DNA from: Streptomyces globosus
Lineage (GTDB): Bacteria; Actinomycetota; Actinomycetes; Streptomycetales; Streptomycetaceae
Length of the DNA: 64,000 nucleotides
Direction of reading: 5' to 3'
Assembly (NCBI RefSeq): GCF_003325375.1
Contig: NZ_CP030862.1
Location: forward strand, 5,027,501 to 5,091,500
Every line of letters begins with the position of its first letter. Within the stretch, counting starts at the first letter, position 1. The position numbers and the translations under genes were made by a program. This document shows positions 24,492 to 33,824 of this stretch, piece after piece. The notes below the pieces were generated by a model. It was not told where the DNA came from and ran no database searches. It saw only the letters and a program-made list of their open reading frames with translations.

Positions 24492-25481
24492 TCAGCCGCC
24501 GATCGCCGACATGGGGCGGTCGGGCTGGAGGAAGGACGGGTCGTCGAGGCCGGAGCCGGCCTTCTTGCCCCACATCGCCGCCTTCCACAGGCCGGCGATC
24601 TCCTCGTCGCTCCCCCCGGAGCGCAGGGCTCCGCGCAGGTCCGACTCCTCGGTGGCGAACAGGCACGTCCTGACCTGGCCGTCGGCGGTGAGCCGGGTGC
24701 GGTCGCAGGCGCTGCAGAAGGGCCTGGTCACGGAGGCGATGACGCCGACGGTGGCCGGGCCGCCGTCGACGAGCCAGCGCTCGGCGGGTGCGGAGCCGCG
24801 CTCCTCGGCGCCTTCCGCGGTCAGCGTGAAGCGGGTGCGCAGGGACTCCAGGATGTCCCCGGCGGTGATCATCCCGTCGCGCTTCCAGCCGTGCTGCGCG
24901 TCCAGCGGCATCTGCTCGATGAAGCGGAGCTCGTAGTCGTGGGCGAGGGCCCAGGCCAGCAGGTCGGGGGCCTCGTCGTCGTTGAGGCCGGGCATCAGGA
25001 CGGCGTTGACCTTGACGGGGGTCAGGCCGGCGTCGCGGGCGGCGGCCATCCCGTCGAGGACGTCGCGGTGGCGGTCGCGGCGGGTGAGGGCCTTGAAGAC
25101 GTCGGGGCGCAGCGTGTCCAGGGAGACGTTCACCCGGTCCAGGCCGGCGGCCTTGAGTGCGCGGGCGGTCCGCGCGAGGCCTATGCCGTTGGTGGTCAGC
25201 GACATCTTCGGGCGGGGCTCCAGGGCCGCGCACTGCTCGACGATGCCGACGAGGCCGGGGCGCAGCAGGGGCTCGCCGCCGGTGAAGCGGACCTCGGTGA
25301 CGCCGAGGCTGGTGACGGCTATGCGGATCAGCCGGACGATCTCGTCGTCGGTGAGCAGATCGGACTTGCCGAGCCATTGCAGGCCTTCTTCGGGCATGCA
25401 GTACGTGCAGCGCAGGTTGCACCGGTCGGTGAGCGAGACGCGCAGGTCCGTGGCCACGCGGCCGTAGGTGTCGAGAAGCAC
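24492..25481 (-). CDS. moaA: GTP 3',8-cyclase (molybdenum cofactor synthesis)
   Basis: Encodes 329 aa. This radical SAM enzyme starts molybdopterin synthesis by rearranging GTP. The SAM cluster motif is CNLRCTYC, followed by the SAM-contact GGEP motif in RFTGGEPLLRPGL. The C-terminal second cluster site is C-x2-C with CSACDRTRLTADGQVRTC, and the protein ends in Gly-Gly (SAIGG), needed for activity. The GTG start has a G-rich GGGGAGGGG site 8-10 nt upstream. No other moa genes are adjacent. Confidence 0.95.
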   Translation of the reverse strand: MLLDTYGRVATDLRVSLTDRCNLRCTYCMPEEGLQWLGKSDLLTDDEIVRLIRIAVTSLGVTEVRFTGGEPLLRPGLVGIVEQCAALEPRPKMSLTTNGIGLARTARALKAAGLDRVNVSLDTLRPDVFKALTRRDRHRDVLDGMAAARDAGLTPVKVNAVLMPGLNDDEAPDLLAWALAHDYELRFIEQMPLDAQHGWKRDGMITAGDILESLRTRFTLTAEGAEERGSAPAERWLVDGGPATVGVIASVTRPFCSACDRTRLTADGQVRTCLFATEESDLRGALRSGGSDEEIAGLWKAAMWGKKAGSGLDDPSFLQPDRPMSAIGG

Positions 25482-25608
25482 GGTGGGTCCCCTCCCCTGT
25501 CCGGTTCGTAGAGGTGTGCGCCGCGTCGGGTGGAGGATGCATGCGCTCGCTGTCGAGCCTACGCGAGAGAGGTGATCCGGCGGGATACCCGATCGGACGA
25601 GGTGGGGT

Positions 25609-25642
25609 GCGGCCGTGTCGTAGGGATGTACGACACGGCCGC
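25609..25642 (-). terminator. Hairpin terminator after actP
   Basis: A perfect 14-bp stem (25609-25622 with 25629-25642) and 6-nt loop lie 14 bp beyond the symporter stop codon. Confidence 0.8.
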
Positions 25643-25655
25643 GCCGGGCGGCCGG

Positions 25656-27293
25656 TCAGTGCGCTCCGGTGCCGGTGAGGGAGCGGACCTCCAGCTCGGC
25701 GAACTTCGCGGGGTCGGCCTTCTCCTTGGACAGGACGGTGCCGAGCCAGCCGAGGAGGAAGCCCAGCGGGATGGAGACGATGCCGGGGTTCTCCAGCGGG
25801 AACCAGTAGAAGTCGGCGTCCTTGAACATCGAGGTGGGCTTGCCCGAGACGACCGGGGAGAAGAGCACCAGGACGACGGAGGAGACGAGGCCGCCGTAGA
25901 TCGACCACAGGGCGCCGCGGGTGGTGAACCGCTTCCAGAAGAGGCTGTAGAGGATCGTCGGCAGGTTGGCGGAGGCGGCGACCGCGAAGGCGAGCGCGAC
26001 CAGGCCGGCGACGTTGAGGTCGCGGGCGAGGGCACCGAGGAAGATCGCGGCGGCGCCGATGACGACGGTGGACCAGCGGGCGGCGCGGACCTCCTCCTTC
26101 TCGGTGGCCTGCCCCTTGCGGATCACGTTGACGTACAGGTCGTGGGCGAACGACGAGGACGAGGCGAGGGTGAGGCCGGCGACGACGGCGAGGATGGTGG
26201 CGAAGGCCACGGCGGAGATCACGGCGAGCAGGACGGCGCCGCCGGTGGAGCCGGCGCCGCCGCCGAGTTCCTGGGCGACGAGCGGGGCCGCGGTGTTGCC
26301 GGCCTTGTTGGAGGCGATGATGTCGGTCCGCTCCAGCAGGGCGGCGGCGCCGAAGCCGAGGGCGATCGTCATCAGGTAGAAGGCGCCGATGATGCCGATG
26401 GCCCAGTTGACGGACTTGCGGGCGGCCTTGGCGGTGGGGACCGTGTAGAAGCGGATCAGGATGTGCGGCAGGCCGGCGGTGCCGAGGACGAGGGCGAGGC
26501 CGAGCGAGAGGAAGTCCAGCTTGCTCGTCGCGTCCTGGCCGTACTTGAGTCCCGGTTCGAGGAACGCGGCTCCCTGGCCGCTGTTCTCGGCGGCCTTGCC
26601 GAGCAGCTCGGAGACGTTGAAGTCGAACTTCAGCAGCACCAGGAAGGTGATCAGCAGGGCGCCCGCGATGAGCAGCACCGCCTTGATCATCTGGACCCAG
26701 GTGGTGCCCTTCATGCCGCCGATGGTCACGTACAGGATCATCAGGACGCCGACCAGGGCGACCACCGCGATCTTGCCGCCGTCGCTGGTGATGCCGAGCA
26801 GCAGCGAGACGAGGACGCCGGCGCCGGCCATCTGCGCGAGCAGGTAGAAGATCGACACGACGATGGTGGAGGTGCCGGCGGCGGTGCGCACGGGCCGCTG
26901 GCGCATCCGGAAGGCGAGGACGTCGCCCATCGTGTAGCGGCCGGAGTTGCGCAGCGGCTCGGCGACCAGCAGCAGCGCCACGAGCCAGGCGACGAGGAAG
27001 CCGATGGAGTACAGGAAGCCGTCGTAGCCGAAGAGGGCGATGGCTCCGGCGATGCCGAGGAAGGACGCGGCGGACATGTAGTCGCCGGAGATGGCCAGGC
27101 CGTTCTGGAAGCCGGTGAACTGGCGGCCGCCGGCGTAGAAGTCGGCGGCGCCGCGGGTCTGCCGGCCGGCCCAGACGGTGATGATCAGGGTGGCGACGAC
27201 GAACAGCCCGAAGAGGGTGATGATCAGCGGCCGGTGGTCGCCGGCGCCGGAGGCGAGCACGGGGGAGGCCGCGGCGAGGTCGTGGGTGCTCAT
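25656..27293 (-). CDS. actP: Cation/acetate-type symporter (SSS family)
   Basis: Encodes 545 aa with thirteen or so membrane helices. The segments GRQTRGAADFYAGGRQFTGF near the N-terminus, the YTMGDVLAFRMR segment and GTAGLPHILIRFYTVPTAKA fit the ActP branch of sodium-solute symporters, which import acetate and related short acids. It overlaps the DUF485 gene by 4 nt (ATGA), the standard partner of ActP. The substrate is inferred from family only. Confidence 0.9.
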   Translation of the reverse strand: MSTHDLAAASPVLASGAGDHRPLIITLFGLFVVATLIITVWAGRQTRGAADFYAGGRQFTGFQNGLAISGDYMSAASFLGIAGAIALFGYDGFLYSIGFLVAWLVALLLVAEPLRNSGRYTMGDVLAFRMRQRPVRTAAGTSTIVVSIFYLLAQMAGAGVLVSLLLGITSDGGKIAVVALVGVLMILYVTIGGMKGTTWVQMIKAVLLIAGALLITFLVLLKFDFNVSELLGKAAENSGQGAAFLEPGLKYGQDATSKLDFLSLGLALVLGTAGLPHILIRFYTVPTAKAARKSVNWAIGIIGAFYLMTIALGFGAAALLERTDIIASNKAGNTAAPLVAQELGGGAGSTGGAVLLAVISAVAFATILAVVAGLTLASSSSFAHDLYVNVIRKGQATEKEEVRAARWSTVVIGAAAIFLGALARDLNVAGLVALAFAVAASANLPTILYSLFWKRFTTRGALWSIYGGLVSSVVLVLFSPVVSGKPTSMFKDADFYWFPLENPGIVSIPLGFLLGWLGTVLSKEKADPAKFAELEVRSLTGTGAH

Positions 27294-27655
27294 CGGCCGC
27301 TCTCCATCCGCGCCTTGATGGCGTCCGCCTTGGGGTCGAGCTTCGCGGCCGCGTGGCGCGCGTAGAGCCAGGCGATCAGGAACGTCGTGGCGAACTGGCC
27401 GAGGCCGAGTACGAGCGCGACGTTGACGTTCCCGAAGAGCCGGGTCCCCATGAGGCCGCCCGCGTAGTTCGACAGCAGCACGTACAGCAGGTACCAGGCG
27501 ACGAAGGCCGCCGTCAGCGGGAAGGCGAAGGAGCGGTGGGAGCTGCGCAGGGCGGCGAACTCGGGGCTTTGCTGGACGGCCTCGAACTCTTCGGCGGTGG
27601 GGCTTGCCGCGGACGTTCCCGCGCCGCCGGGGGGCGGCGCTGCTTCGGTGGTCAC
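27290..27655 (-). CDS. DUF485 small membrane protein, symporter partner
   Basis: Encodes 121 aa with a polar N-terminal part and two membrane segments (PLTAAFVAWYLLYVLLSNYA and NVALVLGLGQFATTFLIAWL). DUF485 proteins (E. coli YjcH) are encoded next to ActP. The GTG at 27655 is chosen for the GGAGAG site just upstream; the frame is open further back without support. Confidence 0.88.
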   Translation of the reverse strand: MTTEAAPPPGGAGTSAASPTAEEFEAVQQSPEFAALRSSHRSFAFPLTAAFVAWYLLYVLLSNYAGGLMGTRLFGNVNVALVLGLGQFATTFLIAWLYARHAAAKLDPKADAIKARMESGR

Positions 27656-27910
27656 GGGGGGCTCTCCTTGTGACGCGGGTGCAGTGGGGACGGACAAATC
27701 AACCTCCGGGTGGGGAGCGGGCGCGCCGTCCCCCCTGACAACGGCACGTACCGCGTGCGGCGGCGGTTCAACTCCGCCTGATTCTTTGGAAACTGATTCC
27801 TCGAACTGATGGCGCAAAGGCGAACACCGGCATTAGGTTCACGTGTCATGAACCCGTCGTCCTGCGCGACCGCGCGCGGACGACTTTTTCACGGATGATG
27901 TGGAGAACCC

Positions 27911-29446
27911 ATGGCTCATCTGGGATCCGGCCGTCGGCGCCTCGCCGTTCCGGTCGGCCTGGCGCTCACCGCCTCGCTCGCCTTCCTGCCCTCGGCCGCG
28001 GCGTCCGCCGCACCGCTGGGCACCACGGCGGACAGCGCGGCGGCCAAGCAGACCACCGGCCCGAAGCTGTCCTACGTGGCGAACCTGACCGCGTACGGCA
28101 CGGCGAAGCAGGCGAAGAAGGCCATCGAGCGCGCAGGCGGCACGGTGGTGACGTCCTACGACCAGATCGGCGTGGTCGTCGCGCACTCCCAGAACCCCGA
28201 CTTCGCGAAGACCCTGCGCGCCCAGCGCAGCCTGTTCGTCTCGGTCGGCGCCACCCGCACGGCCCCCCTCACGGCGGCGAAGACCACCGACGAGGGCGCC
28301 ACCCAGAAGCTGAGCGCGGCGGACGCCGCCAAGGCCGCCGCGGCGGCGCAGACGGGGCAGGAGCCGCTGGAGCCCAACCAGTGGGACCTGCGGACGATCA
28401 AGGCCGACCAGGCGCACAAGATCAACGATGGCAGCCCGGACGTCACCGTCGGCGTCATCGACACGGGTGTCGACGACACCCACCCCGATCTGGCCCCGAA
28501 CTTCTCCCGGTCGCAGTCCGCCAACTGCGTCGGCGGCGTCGCGGACACCTCCGAGGGCGCCTGGCGCCCGTACCCGGACGGCAGCGACCACGGCACCCAC
28601 GTGGCCGGCACCATAGCCGCGGCCCGCAACGGCGTCGGCATCGCCGGTGTGGCGCCCGGCGTCAAGGTCGCCGGCATCAAGGTGAGCGAGCCCGGTACCA
28701 GCCTCTTCTACACCGAGGCGGTCGTCTGCGGCTTCATGTTCGCCGCCGAGAAGGGGATCGAGGTGACCAACAACAGCTACTACGTCGACCCCTGGCTCTA
28801 CAACTGCAAGTCGGACAGCGACCAGGGCGCGCTGGTGGAGGCCCTCACCCGCGCCACCCGCTACGCCGAGCGCAAGGGCGTCCTCAGCGTCGCCTCGGCC
28901 GGCAACTCGAACCACGACCTGGCGGCCGACTCGATCCTCGACGACTCCAGCCCGAACGACACCGCCCCCGGCCCGCGCACCATCGACCCGAGCACCTGCC
29001 TGGACCTGCCGACGCAGCTCCCCGGCGTCGTGACGGTCAGCGCCACCGGCGACAAGGGCCTCAAGTCGTACTACTCGACCTACGGCCTCGGCGTCGTGGA
29101 CGTGGCGGCCCCCGGCGGCGACAAGTGGCAGGTCCCGGCCACCCCCGACGCCAACGGCCGCGTGCTGTCGACGGTCCTCGGCGGCGGCTGGGGCTACAAG
29201 CAGGGCACCTCGATGGCCGCCCCGCACGTGGCGGGCGTCGCGGCGCTGCTGAAGAGCGCCCACCCGAAGGCCACCCCGTCGCAGCTCCAGCGCATGCTGA
29301 AGTCGCAGGCCACCAAGGCGGACTGCCCGGCCCAGGTGTACGACGCCGCGGGCAACCTGGTGGACGCGACCACCTGCCAGGCCAAGTGGGGCCAGACGGG
29401 CTACTACGGCGCCGGCGTCGTGGACGCCCTCAAGGCCGTGAAGTAA
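27911..29446 (+). CDS. Secreted subtilisin-like serine protease (S8)
   Basis: Encodes 511 aa. A signal peptide (about 1-35, GLALTASLAFLPSAAASA) and an I9-like propeptide region (about 55-120) precede the S8 domain. The catalytic triad is visible as VGVIDTGVDDTHPDL (Asp), DHGTHVAGTIAA (His) and GTSMAAPHVAGVAALL (Ser). There is no C-terminal P/Homo B domain or anchor, so it is probably released into the medium. A short GGAG lies upstream of the ATG. Confidence 0.94.
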   Translation: MAHLGSGRRRLAVPVGLALTASLAFLPSAAASAAPLGTTADSAAAKQTTGPKLSYVANLTAYGTAKQAKKAIERAGGTVVTSYDQIGVVVAHSQNPDFAKTLRAQRSLFVSVGATRTAPLTAAKTTDEGATQKLSAADAAKAAAAAQTGQEPLEPNQWDLRTIKADQAHKINDGSPDVTVGVIDTGVDDTHPDLAPNFSRSQSANCVGGVADTSEGAWRPYPDGSDHGTHVAGTIAAARNGVGIAGVAPGVKVAGIKVSEPGTSLFYTEAVVCGFMFAAEKGIEVTNNSYYVDPWLYNCKSDSDQGALVEALTRATRYAERKGVLSVASAGNSNHDLAADSILDDSSPNDTAPGPRTIDPSTCLDLPTQLPGVVTVSATGDKGLKSYYSTYGLGVVDVAAPGGDKWQVPATPDANGRVLSTVLGGGWGYKQGTSMAAPHVAGVAALLKSAHPKATPSQLQRMLKSQATKADCPAQVYDAAGNLVDATTCQAKWGQTGYYGAGVVDALKAVK

Positions 29447-29480
29447 CCCCGCGCGCCACACCGCCCGCACCGCGGGCGGC

Positions 29481-29520
29481 GGAGGGGCCGGTCCGGGACC
29501 ACTCCCGGGCCGGCCCCTCC
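29481..29520. terminator. Bidirectional hairpin terminator
   Basis: An 18-bp stem (29481-29498 with 29503-29520, one G-U pair) separates the protease from the convergent dehydrogenase. Confidence 0.85.
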
Positions 29521-29540
29521 GGCCGTCTCCGCCCGGGGCC

Positions 29541-30584
29541 TCAGGGCTTGATGAGCACCTTCAGCGCGCTGCGGTCGTCCATCGCGCGGTAGCCGTCCGG
29601 GACCCCGTCCAGGGAGACCGCCCGGTCGAAGACCGGCGCCGGGTCGATCGCGCCGCTCAGCACGTCCCCGAGCAGCTCCGGGATGTACGCGCGGACCGGC
29701 GCCACCCCGCCCCGCAGGCTGATGTTGCGGTCGAACATCACGTCGAGGTCGACGCCGGTGGCGCTGCCGTGCGGGACGCCGACGTAGCCGACGGACCCGC
29801 CGTCCCGGGCGATGCCGATCGCGGTGCGCATGGACTGCTCGGTGCCGACGGCCTCGATCACGGCGTGCGCGCCCTGGCCCCGCGTCAGCTCCCGTACGGC
29901 CGCCACGGCCGCCTCTCCGCGCTCCGCGACGATGTCCGTCGCCCCGAAGAGCCTGGCGATGTCGGTGCGGGCCGCGTGCCGGCCGAGCGCGATGATCCGC
30001 TCCGCGCCCAGCCGCCGGGCCGCGAGCACCCCGCACAGGCCGACGGCCCCGTCCCCGACCACGGCGACCGTGGCGCCCTTGCGGACTCCGGCGCCGAGCG
30101 CCGCGTGGTGCCCGGTCCCCATGACGTCCGACAGCGCCAGCAGGCCCGTCAGCAGGTGGTCGTCCGAGGCGGCCTCGGCGGGCAGCCTGACCAGGGTGCC
30201 GTCGGCGTGGGGCACGCGGACGGCCTCGCCCTGTCCGCCGTCGTGGCCGACGGACCCCCAGAAGCCGCCGTCCGCACAGGAGGTGTACAGCCCCTCGGAG
30301 CAGTGGTCGCAGGTGCCGTCGGACCACATGAAGGGCGCCACGACCAGGTCGCCGGCCCGCAGCCCGGACACCGCGGAGCCGGTCTCCTCCACGACGCCGA
30401 GGAACTCGTGGCCGATGCGCTGGCCGGGCACGCGCTGCGCCTCCCCGCGGTAGGCCCACAGGTCGCTGCCGCAGATGCAGGCGCGCAGGACGCGTACGAC
30501 GGCGTCACCGGGGAGCCGGACCGCCGCGTCGGGCACCTCCTCCACGCGGATGTCGTGCGGGGCGTGGATGACGGTGGCGCGCAT
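29541..30584 (-). CDS. Zinc-dependent alcohol dehydrogenase (MDR family)
   Basis: Encodes 347 aa. The catalytic-zinc ligands are visible as CICGSDLW and GHEFLGVVEETG; a C-x2-C-x7-C group (CDHCSEGLYTSC) marks the structural zinc lobe. The Rossmann motif is VVGDGAVGLCGVLAARRLGA. The substrate is unknown. The CAGGAG site just before the ATG supports this start. It follows the lysoplasmalogenase/desaturase pair by 17 bp on the same strand and may be the last gene of that operon. Confidence 0.9.
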   Translation of the reverse strand: MRATVIHAPHDIRVEEVPDAAVRLPGDAVVRVLRACICGSDLWAYRGEAQRVPGQRIGHEFLGVVEETGSAVSGLRAGDLVVAPFMWSDGTCDHCSEGLYTSCADGGFWGSVGHDGGQGEAVRVPHADGTLVRLPAEAASDDHLLTGLLALSDVMGTGHHAALGAGVRKGATVAVVGDGAVGLCGVLAARRLGAERIIALGRHAARTDIARLFGATDIVAERGEAAVAAVRELTRGQGAHAVIEAVGTEQSMRTAIGIARDGGSVGYVGVPHGSATGVDLDVMFDRNISLRGGVAPVRAYIPELLGDVLSGAIDPAPVFDRAVSLDGVPDGYRAMDDRSALKVLIKP

Positions 30585-30601
30585 GCGGTCGGGCTCCTGG
30601 G

Positions 30602-31348
30602 TCAGGTGGGGGCGGGATCCCGGCGGCCACCGCCGGGTACGACCGTCCTACGGTACGCCCGGGCCCCGGCGAGGACGCCGCCGGCCAGCAGGTACTGGGC
30701 CGCCGAGTACGTCGCCATGATCCAGAAGTCCGGGCGGGGCGGCTGCGGCCAGGCGGCCACCCCGGTGGCGATCAGGGTGTCGGAGAGCAGGAACAGGGCG
30801 CCGCCGAGCCCGGCGCGCAGGCCGAACGCCCCCGAGCGGAACGCCATCGCGGTCAGCAGCAGGCTGTAGCAGGCGACGGGGATCCGCAGGTCGGCCGGAA
30901 GGTCGCCCCACAGCAGCCCGACGGTCCCGACGAGCGCGGCGGCGTACACGGCACCCAGCCAGGGGTGCGCCCTGCCGCGGCGGAAGAGCAGGAGGTAGCA
31001 GACGTGCCCGGCGGCGAAGGAGCCCATGCCGGCCAGGAAGGCGGGCTCGGCGTCGAAGAGCAGGGCGACGTCCCCGCCCCAGCCGAAGAGCAGCGCCGCG
31101 ACCAGCAGGCGGGGGGCGCGGCGGGTGAGCGCGTACGCGGCGAGCAGCGGCATGAGCAGCGGCTTGGCGAGCACGTGCCCGGTGTCCCAGCCGGCGAGCA
31201 GCGAGGCGAGGTCGGCGGCCGCCGCGGCGGCGAAGGCGGCGAGGAGCAGGCGCCCGGCCCGCTCCCGGCCCACGGCGCCGGCCGGGCCGGGCCGGGGGCC
31301 CGGCTCCGCTCCCCCGGGGGCCGCGGCGCGGTCGGAGGGGGCGCTCAC
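30602..31348 (-). CDS. Lysoplasmalogenase (YhhN/TMEM86 family)
   Basis: Encodes 248 aa with eight predicted membrane segments and the YhhN-type features AKPLLMPLLAAYAL and LLFGWGGDVALLFDAEPAFL, containing the conserved aspartates. The family hydrolyses the vinyl ether of lysoplasmalogens or otherwise handles ether lipids. Its GTG overlaps the stop of the sterol-desaturase-family gene (GTGA), so the two are co-translated. Confidence 0.88.
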   Translation of the reverse strand: MSAPSDRAAAPGGAEPGPRPGPAGAVGRERAGRLLLAAFAAAAAADLASLLAGWDTGHVLAKPLLMPLLAAYALTRRAPRLLVAALLFGWGGDVALLFDAEPAFLAGMGSFAAGHVCYLLLFRRGRAHPWLGAVYAAALVGTVGLLWGDLPADLRIPVACYSLLLTAMAFRSGAFGLRAGLGGALFLLSDTLIATGVAAWPQPPRPDFWIMATYSAAQYLLAGGVLAGARAYRRTVVPGGGRRDPAPT

Positions 31349-32238
31349 GCGGCCCGCTCGGGTGCGGGCGCGGCCGCGGGGGCTCCGGCGGCGGGCTCGG
31401 CGGGCGGCGGCGCGGGCTGCCAGCCGGGGCCGCCGAAGACACGGCCGGCGCGCTCGCGCCAGGTGCGGGCGGCGCGCACGTCACGGGCGATGGCGGCGTA
31501 CTCGTGGGTGGCGACCCGCAGGGGGTTGTAGGTGGAGATGTTCTTCGTCAGCCCGTAGACGGGCCGCTCCTCCTCGCCGGCCCAGGAGCCGAACATGCGG
31601 TCCCAGACGATGAGGATGCCGCCGAAGTTGCGGTCGAGGTAGCCGCCCTGCGAGGCGTGGTGGACGCGGTGGTGGGAGGGCGTGTTGAAGACGTACTCGA
31701 CCGGCCGGGGCAGCCTGCCGATGCGCTCGGTGTGGACCCAGAACTGGTAGGCGAGGTTGATGCCGTAGCAGAAGGGGATCGCGGCCGGGTGCACGCCGAG
31801 CGCCACCATGGGCAGGTAGAACCACCAGGTGGTGGCGCTCGTCCAGGGCTGGCGCAGGGCCGTGGTCAGGTTGAAGCGGCGGCTGCTGTGGTGGACGACG
31901 TGGCAGGCCCACAGGATGCGGACGACGTGGTGGCTGCGGTGCTGCCAGTAGTAGAGGAAGTCCTGGACGAGCAGCATCAGCAGGACCGTCCACCACAGGA
32001 ACGGCACGCGCAGCGGGGTGAGTTCGTAGACGGCGGTGAAGACGGCGACGACGGGGATCTTCCACAGGAGGTCGAAGCCGATGCTGCCGAGCCCCATGGC
32101 GATGCTGGTGGCGGCGTCCTTGGCCTCGTACCCGGCGGCGTCCTCGTCGGGATGGAGGCGGTAGCTCACGGCTTCGATGACGGTGAGCAGCACGAAGGCG
32201 GGTATGGACCACAGCACCACATCGGGCAGGTTCGGCAT
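31345..32238 (-). CDS. Sterol desaturase / fatty acid hydroxylase family protein
   Basis: Encodes 297 aa, a membrane di-iron enzyme. Histidine clusters are visible: YYWQHRSHH, CHVVHHSSRRFN, and TPSHHRVHHASQGGYLD. Family members hydroxylate or desaturate lipids; next to a YhhN protein, an alkylglycerol or ether-lipid oxygenase role is plausible but unproven. The ATG has no Shine-Dalgarno site; TATGGT (32245-32250) stands 6 nt upstream, fitting leaderless transcription. The C-terminal 35 residues are Ala/Pro-rich and probably disordered. Confidence 0.88.
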   Translation of the reverse strand: MPNLPDVVLWSIPAFVLLTVIEAVSYRLHPDEDAAGYEAKDAATSIAMGLGSIGFDLLWKIPVVAVFTAVYELTPLRVPFLWWTVLLMLLVQDFLYYWQHRSHHVVRILWACHVVHHSSRRFNLTTALRQPWTSATTWWFYLPMVALGVHPAAIPFCYGINLAYQFWVHTERIGRLPRPVEYVFNTPSHHRVHHASQGGYLDRNFGGILIVWDRMFGSWAGEEERPVYGLTKNISTYNPLRVATHEYAAIARDVRAARTWRERAGRVFGGPGWQPAPPPAEPAAGAPAAAPAPERAA

Positions 32239-32482
32239 GTCGGCACCATAGAGGCGCCTTCCGGGCCGCCGCTAGAGGTTGTTACCGATCGGTATCCATC
32301 GGGGTTACCACCGGTTCGCGGCGGGCGCCGCGGACGGTCCGGGCCGGCCTCCCGGGCGGCCTGCGGCGCGGAGCACGCGGGGGGCCGGGGGCTGACGGGG
32401 CGACAGGCCGGCGGCCGCGGAGGCGGACCGGGCGCCGCCGCGGGGGCGGGGGTGTCGGCGGGGGCCGATATCCTCTGTGACC

Positions 32483-33454
32483 ATGCTCGACGACCGCACG
32501 ACCGCAGAGACGACGTGGCCGGCCTCCTACCCCACCGGGTACGCGGTCGTCGACGTGGAGACGACCGGCCTCGCCCGCGACGACCGCATAGTCTCCGCAG
32601 CCGTCTACCGGCTCGACGCGCAGGGCGATGTGGAGGACCACTGGTACACGCTGGTCAACCCGCAGCGGGACCCGGGGCCGGTGTGGATCCACGGGCTGAC
32701 CGGTGACATGCTCCGGGACGCGCCCCTCTTCGCGGACATCGCGGAGGAGTTCGCGAGCCGGCTCGACGGCCGGGTGCTCGTCGCGCACAACGCCATGTTC
32801 GACTGGCAGATGATCGCCCGCGAGTACGCGCGCGCCTCCGCGGCCGTCCCGGTCCGCCAGCGGCTGTGCACCATCGCCCTGTCGAAGGAGCTCGACCTCC
32901 CGCTGCCCAACCACAAGCTGGCCTCCCTCGCCGCGCACTTCGGGGTGGTCCAGGAGCACGCCCACCACGCCCTCGACGACGCCCGCGTCCTCGCCGAGGC
33001 GTTCCGCCCCTCGCTGCACGCGGCGGCCGCGGGAGGGGTGCGGCTGCCGCTGCTGGAGTGCCGCCCCCTGACGGAGTGGTCGGACTCCCCCGCCCCCGCG
33101 CGGATCGGCCGGCAGGCCTCGTACCGGGGCTCCTCCTGGCGGCCCGCACGCAAGCGGCCGGCCTGCCCGCACCCCAACCCGGGGCGCTTCGAGGACGGCA
33201 AGCCGCTCAAGCAGGGCATGCGGGTCGCCTTCTCGGGCGACACGTCCGTCGACCGCGAACTGCTGGAGGACCGCGCGGTGGAGGCCGGCCTGCACGTCGC
33301 GACGAGTGTGTCGCGGCTCACGAGCCTCCTCGTGACGAACGACCCCGACGCGGCGACCTCCAAGGTCGCCAAGGCGAGGGCGTACGGCACCCCCGTGGTC
33401 GACGAGGCGGCCTTCGCCCAGCTCCTGCGGGACGTGGCTGCGGCAGACGGGTGA
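32483..33454 (+). CDS. DEDDh 3'-5' exonuclease with BRCT domain
   Basis: Encodes 323 aa. An N-terminal DnaQ-like exonuclease (about 15-185) shows Exo I VVDVETTG, Exo II VAHNAMFDW and Exo III HHALDDARVL. A linker of about 55 residues leads to a C-terminal BRCT domain (about 240-318, MRVAFSGDTSVDRELLEDRA). The pair resembles actinobacterial DNA polymerase III epsilon-like proteins that trim DNA ends; the exact role is unknown. TATCCT (32469-32474) lies 8 nt before the ATG and no Shine-Dalgarno site is seen; a GTG at 32477 is possible. Confidence 0.9.
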   Translation: MLDDRTTAETTWPASYPTGYAVVDVETTGLARDDRIVSAAVYRLDAQGDVEDHWYTLVNPQRDPGPVWIHGLTGDMLRDAPLFADIAEEFASRLDGRVLVAHNAMFDWQMIAREYARASAAVPVRQRLCTIALSKELDLPLPNHKLASLAAHFGVVQEHAHHALDDARVLAEAFRPSLHAAAAGGVRLPLLECRPLTEWSDSPAPARIGRQASYRGSSWRPARKRPACPHPNPGRFEDGKPLKQGMRVAFSGDTSVDRELLEDRAVEAGLHVATSVSRLTSLLVTNDPDAATSKVAKARAYGTPVVDEAAFAQLLRDVAAADG

Positions 33455-33517
33455 GCCTCCGGCGACTCGCCCCGCGCCCGCTTCCGCGGCCCGCCCCGCG
33501 GACCCACCCTGTGGCGC

Positions 33518-33751
33518 ATGGCACGTTGTGAGGTCTGCGGAAACGATTACGGCATGTCCTTCGAGGTCCATGCCCAGGGCGCGGTTCACGTCTTCGACTG
33601 CTTCGCCTGCGCCATCCACCGCATGGCGCCCATCTGCGAGCACTGCCGGGTCCAGATCATCGGGCAGGGCGTCGAGGTCGAGGGCCAGTGGTTCTGCGGG
33701 GCGCACTGCGCCCGCGCGGAGGGGAGGGTGGGCATCGTCGACCGCGTGTGA
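33518..33751 (+). CDS. Small zinc-ribbon / metallothionein-like protein
   Basis: Encodes 77 aa with eight cysteines in CxxC-type groups: CEVCGNDYG, FDCFACAIHRM, ICEHCRVQI and WFCGAHCARAEG. The spacing suits two zinc ribbons or a LIM-like fold and resembles the prokaryotic metallothionein family. Role unknown: zinc storage or a nucleic-acid/protein contact. It lies 63 bp downstream of the exonuclease gene and could share its transcript. Confidence 0.82.
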   Translation: MARCEVCGNDYGMSFEVHAQGAVHVFDCFACAIHRMAPICEHCRVQIIGQGVEVEGQWFCGAHCARAEGRVGIVDRV

Positions 33752-33824
33752 CGTTCGCGGCACCGGTGCCCCGGACGGCCACCCGGCCGCCGGGGCCCCC
33801 TCCGCTGCGGGTACCGTCGGGGGC

